DNA of 64,000 bases from Endocalyx cinctus. Taxonomy: Eukaryota; Ascomycota; Sordariomycetes; Amphisphaeriales; Apiosporaceae. Where the stretch lies: positions 5,036,171 to 5,100,170 of the forward strand of contig BCKC01000002.1 of assembly GCA_001600455.1 (NCBI GenBank), given 5' to 3'. Shown here one piece after another: positions 35,316 to 44,295 of the stretch. Made by a program: the position numbers and the translations under genes. The notes beneath the pieces are model-generated. The model saw nothing but the letters and a program-made list of their open reading frames with translations. It searched no databases and was not told the origin of the DNA. Position 1 is the first letter of the stretch. Each line of letters opens with the position of its first letter.

Positions 35316-37149
35316 TTAGAAGTGGATGGCTTTCGAGTAGGTGGCCATGGCCGCCTCCTTGAACGCCTCCGCCAGAGTAGGGTGAGCGTGACACGTGCGC
35401 GCAATGTCCTCTGTCGACGCACCATACTCCAAGGCCAGGGTAGCCTCCGCAATCATCTCGCCAGCGTTAGGTCCGATGATGTGGCAACCCAAAAGCCTGT
35501 CCGTCTCGGGATCTGCCAACATCTTAACCATACCCTCCGTATCCAAATTAGTCTTAGCACGAGAGTTGGCGCTGAAGGGGAACGTTCCGATCTTGTAGGG
35601 AATGTTGGCCTTCTTCAGCTCCTGCTCGTTCTGGCCAACCCAAGCCACTTCGGGGTGAGTGTACATGACCGAGGGGATCACTCCGTAGTTGACGTGTCCG
35701 TAGCCCTTCTTGATGTACTCAACCGCCGCGACGGCCTCCTCCTCGGCCTTATGGGCCAGCATAGGGCCGAAAGTGCAGTCACCGATACATCGGATGTGCG
35801 ATGCCTTGGTGCGGTATTCCGAGTCGATGACGACACGGCCACGCTCGTCGATCTCTAGGCCGATGTTCTCGAGGCCGAGACCCTCGGTGTACGGGCGACG
35901 TCCGATAGCAACGAGAACAACGTCAGCGTCGAGCTAGATGGTAAAGAAGTCAAGTTAGCTCCATACGTCATCCCTATACGTCGCCCGTAGTAATAAAATG
36001 GAGAGAGGCACTTACAGTCTCGGGCTTGCCACCCTTCGCGGAGTCAACCTCAAGCTTGACGGTTTCGCCGCTCTTGTCGCCGCTGACAACCTTGGTGCCG
36101 AGCTTGAAATCTATGCCCTGCTTCTTCAAGAGCTTAAGAGCTTGCTTCGAGATCTCGGCATCCATACCGGGTCCACCAATCTGGTCGAGGAATTCGACAA
36201 CGGTAACCTTAGCACCCAACCTCGACCATACGGAACCCATTTCCAGACCAATGATACCACCTCCGATAACAATCATCTTCTCGGGAACCTTCTCGAGCGA
36301 CAGGGCGCCGGTGCTGGTGATCACACGCTTCTCGTCGAATTCAAGGCCGGGGAAAGGAGTAGCTTCGCTACCGGTAGCGATAAGGATATTCTTGCCAACG
36401 ACGCTAGTCTCGCCTCCATCGTTGAGTTGGACCTTGATCTCGTTTTCGCTGGCGAAGGATCCGGTACCCTTCAGGTACTCGACACCGTTCTTCTTGAAGA
36501 GAAACTCGATACCCTTGGTCAATCCGGAGACGGAGGTCTCCTTGGCCTTCATCATAGCCTGAAGGTTCAATTTTACATCGCCAACCTCGATACCTCGGTT
36601 CTTGGTGTCGTGGAGAATCTGGTGATATAAGTGGGAGTTGTTGAGAAGAGATTTGGAAGGAATGCAGCCGACGTTCAAACAGGTACCGCCGAGTGCGCCG
36701 CGCTTTTCGATACAGGTAACCTATTCAAGATGATTTGTTTTTGTCAGCTTGCTGAGGTAAATATCCTGCAATGTGACTTGGATTGATATCTTACCTTTAA
36801 ACCTTCCTGTCCAGCTTTGATAGCGGCGACGTATCCAGCTACACCACCACCGATGATAACAAGGTCCTTCTCCTCTGCAATTCCGTGTTAGAAGAGGTCA
36901 CGTCATGCCTGGTAACACCTTTATCACATATGACGGAATAAATGAATCGTTTTGCTTACCTGCTTGACTAGCATATCCTCTCCTCCATCGCGATACCGGA
37001 GAGACGATTGTAGGTAAACTAAAGCAGATAAAATTAGGAAAAATTGAGATATTTACGAAATCTAGAGGTCTTGTTTCATCCACTTACGAGCTCTGGTATC
37101 GGGTAGCAGATCGGACAGCAGTCCGCGGTATTAAACGACTGGACAACAT
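35316..37149 (-). CDS. LPD1: Dihydrolipoamide dehydrogenase (E3)
   Basis: FAD enzyme that reoxidises dihydrolipoamide with NAD+. It is the common E3 of the pyruvate, 2-oxoglutarate and branched-chain dehydrogenases and part of glycine cleavage; mitochondrial matrix. Five exons (37149-37088, 37018-36960, 36874-36795, 36720-36016, 35933-35316) give 507 residues. The presequence ([19 protein letters not shown]...) is spread over two tiny exons. Exon 3 begins the FAD fold with [15 protein letters not shown]. The redox disulfide lies in [16 protein letters not shown]. The NAD site is [15 protein letters not shown]. The second FAD block is [15 protein letters not shown]. The C-terminal active site includes [10 protein letters not shown] with the catalytic His-Glu pair. 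KGD2 in this window is a direct partner. Confidence 0.97.
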
Positions 37150-37705
37150 GACTTTTTAATTTGCGTATACGTGTTGTTATATATGTGTAAATAATATGAT
37201 TTAGTAAACGAAGAGTGACGGATGTACCACTCAACCAAATAAGGAAAGGAAGAAAGAGAACAATTGAGATGATTAACAAATCCCAATTGAAGAATTAGTT
37301 TCTGGATGACAATGTCACTTTTAATGGAGCTTCGCAAACAAAATTTGGGAGGTCCGGGTATATTTTTTTCTCTCTTAGTTTTGGCGCGAAAATGGTCACA
37401 GCTGACTATTACTTTAATCAGACGGCGGTTATTTTTCTTCAAACCTCCGCTCTTCCGAAAATAGCCGCTTCAATACTCGGTATATTCAGCAATACAACAA
37501 CGACGATAATAATTCTACAAAAGCAACCAGAATATTATTATGTACTTCCTTGATATTTGAATCTAGAATAGAATCATGGTTGATCCAGTTATTATTACAC
37601 AAAGAATACCGAAGCTACGCAGACTGCGCGTACGAACAGTTTATTTTCTAGTGTCATATCATACCAAACCCAGTTAGTTCCCTTTATATCCCATCCTTTA
37701 ATTAT
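37150..37705. promoter_or_regulatory. LPD1 upstream region and SGD1 3' flank, with an E2F-like site
   Basis: 556 bp. TTTTGGCGCGAAAA at 37379-37392 resembles an E2F/MBF-type cell-cycle element, about 230 nt before the LPD1 start. Whether ascomycete MBF uses it is unknown. Nothing else is seen. Confidence 0.35.
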
Positions 37706-40261
37706 CTAGTCAACCGTCTCTCCTGTAATTGTCGTCCCAAGAATCTGGTCGACGATATCGCACTTCTTCTTCAATGCCTTCTCTTCCTTCTTATCATTCA
37801 GAAGCTTCGTATTTCGTACATACTTCTTCACGAAATACTGCACTGCTCTCGCTTCATCTCTATCGTAGCCGCGGAAGACGTCTTTTAATACTCGTGTGCT
37901 GCTACATTCTTGCATCGTGACAATCAACAATACCTCCATAAACATATGCGTCTTTTTCTGTAATGCTGCTAGGTTTCGATATTTGATGAGTTCTGGAAGT
38001 CGTATGGCTTGGCTAGCGACCATGTAGCCAAATAGGTTTGCTGTGTTGAATATCCGTTGGTTGTTGAGGTCGTCCGCTCCTACGTCTTCCTCAAAATCAT
38101 CGTCATCACCCGTATCGATTTCCTCGCCCATTTTTCGAAATCGTAAAGTGAGTGATCGACGAAACTGAAAACGCAGTTCTTTGTCTGCGCAAAATCGTCT
38201 AGCTACGATGGCGTAGTATTTGTTAAAAACCGTCTGTCTCTCTCCGCATCGGATGATCACTTCCGGAACCTCTTTCCTCTGATGCTTGTTCAATCTCAGT
38301 TTTCCGATGAGTAATTCAGCTTCCTCGTAGTTTGTGGCGGCGTGGAGTGCCACGAATATACGCTGTCGCACCTCGGTATTAAACCCCTGCTCTCTAGCCA
38401 GCCGCCATAGATCTGGGAAGAGGTCGTCGTCCGCCTCTGCATCCGACTCCGTTGCCCCACCTCGCTGCTGCTGCTGCTTGCTTTCATTTCTTTGGTGATC
38501 AGCGTTCTCCTTTTCGCCTGACCAGCTGGCTCCGACAAGCCACCATTTCCCGTGTTTGTCAGCTTCTTGTATGTCCTTTAGACCAACCCGGAGAGGCTGC
38601 ACTTCTCGAGAACCACCAAGTGTACTGATACGCTTCTTGATCTGGGCACGTTGTTCGGTGAGATCCCTGTTACGAGTGACCGCCTTGGTTTTATTTTTCT
38701 GCAGCTTCTTCATCTCGTCGATCATGAAGCTTGTTCTGACCGACGCATTTTTCATGCTAGAAGGATTAACGCGACTAGTGATCTCCCCGAGTGAATGGGG
38801 ATCATCGCGCCTTAGAAAAGGACCGCTCAACTGAATGATTTTCAGTAACAACTCAGTCGTGAGCTCAGACAGGTTATCGAGAAAGAGGCGGACGTAGTCA
38901 AAGATTAAATTGCAGCCGATGATCTGTATATTATAAAGTTCTGCGAGAAGGGTGATGAGATGTTTTGAAGCGGCATCGGATTGATCACCCGATGCCGCAC
39001 GAAAGCATCTGTCAAAGAGCTCGACAAGCTGCTGTATGAAAAATGCGGTCACCGCCGTTCCCATAGCTCGGTGCATGCCTGCTATAAAACCAGAAATCAT
39101 GGTGAAGAATGATTCGGGTCTCTTCTCGGGTGAACAGACGAGCGCTAGGATGAGATCGGCAAGCGTAGACGTAACGATTTGTCGTGGATTCGTATCGTAC
39201 AAACCAACGACATCTTTGATAATTCCAACCATGTTCTCATTTGTAAGACGATTTACCAAACCCTGAACACGCTTGCGAATTTGCGCTTCGAGTTCCTCAT
39301 TCGAGCCGGACTTTTTCCTAAGCGAGGGAGGAACATACTTGGCAACGTTTGTGGTTGGCGCAACGTAAGGATTCTCGCGTTGAGGTCGGATTGGCTTGGT
39401 CTCAGGATCCAGTTCATCTTCCTCTTCATCAGAGAAACCGCCAAAACTATTTTCATCGCTATCTTCATCACCGACTTCATCTGTATCATATCCTTCACCC
39501 GAGTGTTGACTATCATCGCTTCCCAGATCAGAGAGATCTTCATCTTCGTCGTTATCGTCGCCACCATCTTCGCCGTCTTCCATATCTTCTTTTTTGTTAC
39601 GGCTAGCAGCTATTTCGGCCTTTCGCCTCTTTTGGGCCAACCACTCATCGTCTCCGGCGTCAAGGTGTCGCTTTCTCTTGGAACCGGAATCTATCGCGGC
39701 TTCGTCATCCAAATCTCCTAGCAAGTCACCAAGACCGTCGTCTTCGAATGATTTAGGTAGGGATTTCCTTTTTTTAATTCCCAACTTTTTCTCCAGGGCA
39801 GAAATCTCTGCATCGTCGCGCTCAAGTTTTTCCAACACCGCCTTAGACGGCCGAGGACGAGCAGGTCCTTCATCTTCATCTTCGTCTTCGTCATCCTCGT
39901 CCTCGTCCTCCGAGCCGAAGGGATCACCGTCTCCACCTGACTCCAAATCAGAGTCGAGATCCTGCGAGTCTACGTCATCTTCATCGCGATACTCTTCACG
40001 ACGAGACTTCGGCTTTATTGCGTCGTTCGTCGGCTTATGAGAAGGCGTGGGCTTTTGCGACGAACTGGTACCATTGATATGCCGAGGTCTAGAATGTGAT
40101 TGGGATTGCTTCTTTTGAACACGCTGAGCCTTTCGTTGCTCTTTTCTAGACATCTGATTCCTCCCATTTCTGCCATTTCTCCCTTGGTTATGTGATTGTT
40201 GTTCCGAGCCTAACTCTTTCAGGAGTGAGGCCGGCAGTGAAAGTTTACGGGCGGGTGCCAT
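37706..40261 (-). CDS. SGD1: SGD1/NOM1-type nucleolar protein (MIF4G-MA3)
   Basis: Nucleolar protein of the Sgd1/NOM1 family, involved in 18S rRNA maturation in yeast. A single exon encodes 851 residues. The N-terminus is basic (Q/R/K-rich, MSRKEQRKAQRVQKKQSQS), followed by strongly acidic tracts of D/E between about 95 and 290. The MIF4G middle domain starts near residue 320 (ELEAQIRKRVQGLVNRLTNE) and runs to about 540. The MA3 domain covers about 630-760 (RQRIFVALHAATNYEEAELL). The basic C-terminal tail includes YDRDEARAVQYFVKKYVRNT. Tandem with LPD1 upstream on the same strand and divergent from SRP14 (820 bp between starts). Confidence 0.93.
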   Translation of the reverse strand: MAPARKLSLPASLLKELGSEQQSHNQGRNGRNGRNQMSRKEQRKAQRVQKKQSQSHSRPRHINGTSSSQKPTPSHKPTNDAIKPKSRREEYRDEDDVDSQDLDSDLESGGDGDPFGSEDEDEDDEDEDEDEGPARPRPSKAVLEKLERDDAEISALEKKLGIKKRKSLPKSFEDDGLGDLLGDLDDEAAIDSGSKRKRHLDAGDDEWLAQKRRKAEIAASRNKKEDMEDGEDGGDDNDEDEDLSDLGSDDSQHSGEGYDTDEVGDEDSDENSFGGFSDEEEDELDPETKPIRPQRENPYVAPTTNVAKYVPPSLRKKSGSNEELEAQIRKRVQGLVNRLTNENMVGIIKDVVGLYDTNPRQIVTSTLADLILALVCSPEKRPESFFTMISGFIAGMHRAMGTAVTAFFIQQLVELFDRCFRAASGDQSDAASKHLITLLAELYNIQIIGCNLIFDYVRLFLDNLSELTTELLLKIIQLSGPFLRRDDPHSLGEITSRVNPSSMKNASVRTSFMIDEMKKLQKNKTKAVTRNRDLTEQRAQIKKRISTLGGSREVQPLRVGLKDIQEADKHGKWWLVGASWSGEKENADHQRNESKQQQQRGGATESDAEADDDLFPDLWRLAREQGFNTEVRQRIFVALHAATNYEEAELLIGKLRLNKHQRKEVPEVIIRCGERQTVFNKYYAIVARRFCADKELRFQFRRSLTLRFRKMGEEIDTGDDDDFEEDVGADDLNNQRIFNTANLFGYMVASQAIRLPELIKYRNLAALQKKTHMFMEVLLIVTMQECSSTRVLKDVFRGYDRDEARAVQYFVKKYVRNTKLLNDKKEEKALKKKCDIVDQILGTTITGETVD

Positions 40262-41081
40262 TTTGAAATTCAGGTCCTAGCTGCGAAGAAAAGTTTTCTG
40301 GATTTAAATTCAAACCATAACTCTTCTCAAGAAAAATGGCTACTTCAGTCTTATTCTTTCATTTTCTTCTTCTTCTTTTCAGCAAAATTACCTCGATACT
40401 AATTTTTTTTTTAAAAAAAAAACAGACAACTAACCGGAGTACTGGTAGAACCGGCAGAACTAGATGAAGAAATCTACAATACTATCAAATTCTGAATTGA
40501 CAAGTCAGAATGGATAAATGCATAATATGCACTTAGAAGTATAGATTCTCAAACGCCGCCAATCAAGAGTCTGTACCTTATGAATTATGGATACTGGATA
40601 TGCTAAGCGTTGCTTAATGAATAATTAGATATTTTGTATATATTTAAAAAAAAGTTTGACTTTCATAAAGCAGCTCTCTAAATAATAAAATAATATTTTT
40701 CATTGATTTGATAAATGGATTCATCAGATCCATCAGATAATAGCTGTTGAAGTCATGTGACAGATGCACGAACGACCTCGTAGATAGAACGGATGAACGT
40801 CTACTCCGTACTGCATTATATTGGATATGAGCCACATTCAAAGAACTAACCCCAATTTGATTCGTTTAGCTAAGAGCTTACAAGTAAGTAAACGAACGAG
40901 CTAATCAACCGCGGGGCATTGGAGTGGCAGAGTGGATTCTTTCTTCTAAATAGTAATTATGATTGTATAGGTACTTAAGTAGATACCACCTTCTTATTCA
41001 TCGACATCTCTAAATTATAAAGTTGAAAAAAAAAAGGCGATTACTTTCGCCGGTTTTTTTCTCTTTCTCTCTCTCGTCGCA
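40262..41081. promoter_or_regulatory. Divergent promoter region of SGD1 and SRP14
   Basis: 820 bp, AT-rich. A pyrimidine-rich run (TTTTTTTCTCTTTCTCTCTCTC) stands just before the SRP14 start, as is common in fungal ribosome- and translation-related promoters. No other gene is seen. Confidence 0.45.
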
Positions 41082-41708
41082 ATGGGGCGTCTAAGTAACG
41101 ATGAGGTATGCTAAACTTGGGAGAAAAAAAAAAAGGGAAGAAGGGGTGCCTAATTATCTATCGCCCCTACCGAACTGATTGACGCTGACACGCACAAAAA
41201 TAAAAATAGTTCTTCACCAAGTTGGCCCAACTCTTCGACCAGAAGAAAGGCAAAGACCACGGAAGCATAGTATTAACCCAGAAAAGACGTCAGTTTAACT
41301 CTTCTTCCTCCTAAACCCTCCCTCCTCCTACCTCCCATACCGATGTATCGGCAAATACACGGACAAATAAATAAAATAAAATAAAGAATGATAAAACTCA
41401 CATTCGCCATTCCAACGATGACAGTACGTCCCGAAGAGCCCACCTCCGCGTCGATGAGCGAAGGGGTATTCCCCGACCTGCACCCCGAGAAGCCGCTCCC
41501 GCTCATCATCCGGGCCACCAACGCGAAGGGAAAGCTGGAGCGCAAGGAGAAGCTGAGGCTCTCGACCGTCGTCCAGCCCGACGGCATCCCCGCCTTCTTC
41601 GAGAGATACGCCGAAGTCTGCAAGCAGGGGATGACCACCTTGAAGCCTAGAGATCGGAGTAAGAGGAAAGGAAAAGCCAAGAAGAAGAAGGGCGCCGCTA
41701 CGTCGTGA
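41082..41708 (+). CDS. SRP14: Signal recognition particle subunit SRP14
   Basis: Alu-domain protein of the signal recognition particle, which slows elongation while ribosomes are targeted to the ER. Exons 41082-41105 (MGRLSNDE), 41210-41288 and 41425-41708 give 128 residues. The assembled order FFTKLAQLFDQKKGKDHGSI - VLTQKR - LRPEEP... - PLPLIIRATNAKGK - KLRLSTVVQPDGIPAFFERY - GMTTLKPRDRSKRKGKAKKK matches fungal SRP14, including the basic C-terminal tail. Intron 2 (41289-41424, 136 nt, phase 1) must be removed, and the correct acceptor is GACAG at 41424. The ATG at 41388 is intronic and is rejected as a start. Confidence 0.92.
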
Positions 41709-42358
41709 ATGATTCTAGGCATTTGAAAAAAAAAGGGGGGGGGGGGGGGGGGGAACGAATAACGAAAAGGGAAACCAAAGTCATGTCAACGAGATGTGAA
41801 AAGCCGGCGTTATTACACCTATGATATCTACCCCAGCGCTATGATCCACTGGCTTCGAGGAAGTCAGACAAAGGAAGAAATACCACGGGCGGGAGGATTC
41901 AGACCAGGCGTTATAGTTATCACCTGGCAGTAAACTGGTACTGCTAGGACTGGCATAATTTGTTCTGAACAGGCTATCTATCTTCGACGGAGAGTTTATG
42001 AGATTAAATCATCTGATGGATACCTGATCGAGTTACATAGAAAAGATACCCCAGTTTATAACATGAATTCTGGCCACATGTGTCGAGGGCTATGGTTCAC
42101 TCTCCTTTTATACTTTTTATACTGTCGCTTGACCTATAATCATGGCATAGCTTGGCTAAAGACCGTATGTAGCCTCGAAATTTGGACAATGGAAGGACTT
42201 GACTATCTAGTCTAGATAACGCCGTGAGTAATGAAATGTTTAGTATACGGAAATATACTCAAGAAAAATGCGGGCGTAACAGTACGAGCGACCTCCTATT
42301 TATACGAGTTATCCCCTTTCCTATAGAGTTCCGCACAGCCCACCTCTCGAGGCAAGTA
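41709..42358. other. Convergent intergenic region
   Basis: 650 bp between SRP14 and the small Cys-rich gene. It contains the A9G19 run described separately. No gene is seen. Confidence 0.5.
41726..41753 (+). repeat. A9G19 homopolymer junction
   Basis: Nine A are directly followed by nineteen G, 18 nt after the SRP14 stop codon, so probably in its 3' UTR. Long G runs are rare in this window. It could fold as a G-quadruplex or reflect a homopolymer sequencing or assembly problem. Confidence 0.8.
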
Positions 42359-42706
42359 TCAATCACCCCCAGACGCAACACCATCTCCAACCTTCGGAGT
42401 ATCTTTATTGTTGCCGCCACCGCCGCCGCCGCTATTTCCCCCCTTCATCTCCTGCCCAGCACTCGTGGAATTAATCGCTTCTCCTTGCTCGTCTTGCTCG
42501 TCTTCCTCCTCCTCTTCGCGTTTTTCCCTCTCTTCCCTGCACTCGTCGCACTCGCTCTTGACCGGCTTCTTGGGGTTCCCGACGTACATGCACAGGTTAT
42601 CCGGACATACGACGTCGGGTTCCTGGCTCTCGCAGCTCGCGAGCTTCTTGTTCGAGGTCCAGACCTTCTTGCACCGGAAGCATTTCTGTCGGTGGAGTTC
42701 GCACAT
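42359..42706 (-). CDS. Small Cys-rich, acidic hypothetical protein
   Basis: 115 residues, single exon; I do not recognise the family. The N-terminal half has eight cysteines with a CxxC (CFRC) and a second CDEC, spaced CELHRQKCFRCKKVWTSN, then CESQEPDVVCPDNLC, then CDECREERE, which suggests one or two zinc sites. The C-terminal half is a Glu/Lys-rich charged helix-like stretch (REKREEEEEDEQDEQGE) followed by a Gly run encoded by GGN repeats, likely disordered. The ATG context and clear GC shift favour a real gene over chance. No signal peptide. Small proteins of this build (short Cys2/Cys2 head, charged tail) are common and uncharacterised in filamentous fungi. Confidence 0.6.
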   Translation of the reverse strand: MCELHRQKCFRCKKVWTSNKKLASCESQEPDVVCPDNLCMYVGNPKKPVKSECDECREEREKREEEEEDEQDEQGEAINSTSAGQEMKGGNSGGGGGGNNKDTPKVGDGVASGGD

Positions 42707-44295
42707 TATCGTTTCACCGTCTTTCCTTCCTTTCTCTCTCCTACCCGTCGTCTACTTCTTCTTTCATCCACCTCTTTCTAGCGGAGATATAGTGCTCCTC
42801 TCCTTCGTACGCATACGATCAATAACTTAGTTCGAGCCGTTTCCTTTTGGCTTCTTGGTATAGCGTGATAGATGGGAAGTATGTGTAGAAAAGAGAAAAT
42901 AATAAACAAAACCCCGTTGACGACGAATAGATGGATATGCGATACGATCGTATGACTGATGGCGGCAGTACACTCTCTTCTATGTAATGTCAACATACAT
43001 CGTTTAGTATTTGTTATATAAATATCTGAAGTGACAGAAAATTTTCTATGCCTAGTCTGTCAACTGGACAAACACTATTTATACATAGCCTCGCTCTCGA
43101 TACCTCTTTTTGGCCAGAACTTGACTCGACGGCGTGATGCCGCAATGAAAATCATTCACCGCAGGCGTTTGGCCTGAATCTCATCATCATGGCCGTAACA
43201 TGGATAGTGCTAAGTAGGTCTCGTCAGCAAGAGGGCAAGCGATGTGCCTGAGTGCTTCGTTAGACTCCCCCCATGGAGTTAATCAATTGTGCTACATGAT
43301 ACGGAACGCTGATCGTGTCATCACGTCAAACAGTCATCTCTACCTAGTCAGAACAAACTCAGTTTCGGAGGTCATGATGAATAGGGTCTATTCAAACTGA
43401 GTCTTACGAACAAGGTTATACCAACCATAATGATTGTTGAATGTAGGATGTAGATCAGTATATGATATGATACATGCTCAACACTAAGTTGACAAAGTAG
43501 CACAGTACGGTGATTCTCGATCACCTGTTTACCACCCAGTGATCCATGCACATCACAAACACGCACAATGAGTAATAGCCAGGACTCTAAACAGCCGACA
43601 AAGCATACGTAACCGTGTACCGACAAGCTGTTCAACACACCTCGTCAGTCTGGCGGTCTCAGACGATACCCGAAATGTGCCTACCACAAAATTTCCTTCG
43701 GAAAACGGATGCAATTCTAAGAGCAATCTAACTGAACACACTCCGGTTTTGCCTTTTTTTCTGTCATATTTTATGATGGGCCCTTAAACAAACTCTTGCC
43801 CTTTTCACCCTAGCGATAAAAAGAAAATTAAAAGAAATCGCCTATTGACAAATATTTCCCTCCATAAACGAAAAGAATTGCCCACATCTTGCGCCATCCC
43901 CGCTAGGCTGGTGTAACCGAACGCTCCATGATACATACATCTGCTCCATTATAGGATTCAGCCTATAGTTGCCGGGATAAGATCGTCCTTAAGTAAATGG
44001 ACGCACCCTACAACTCGAAGATACGATGCTCCTTGCGGATCCAGATCTAAGTGTTTGCACGAGAGGAGGTTTGTCGAAAGATCGAATGCTAACTGGGGAG
44101 GAAACAAAAAGACGAGAAACGAAAATAATACATGATATGTGATGTACCCACGGAGATCTTTCCTCAGATCTCTCCCTGGCCTCCGAAAAAGTTGAGAAAG
44201 CGCCGGCCATGATTGCATGTTCTCAGGAAACCCTCGAGCATAGAATACGCAGTTGTGATGACGGTGCCTCAACAATTCCCAGACCTAAGACGTTT
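42707..44295. other. Intergenic region upstream of the Cys-rich gene and 3' of GBP2-like
   Basis: 1.6 kb. No supported gene; minus-strand frames at 43372-43741 and 43958-44275 show no motif or splicing partner. It includes the 3' UTR of the GBP2-like gene. Confidence 0.5.

Noticed and set aside
41388..41708. Independent ORF starting at the ATG at 41388
   Set aside because: Its first codons are intronic; from 41425 on the frame is SRP14 exon 3, in phase with exons at 41082 and 41210.
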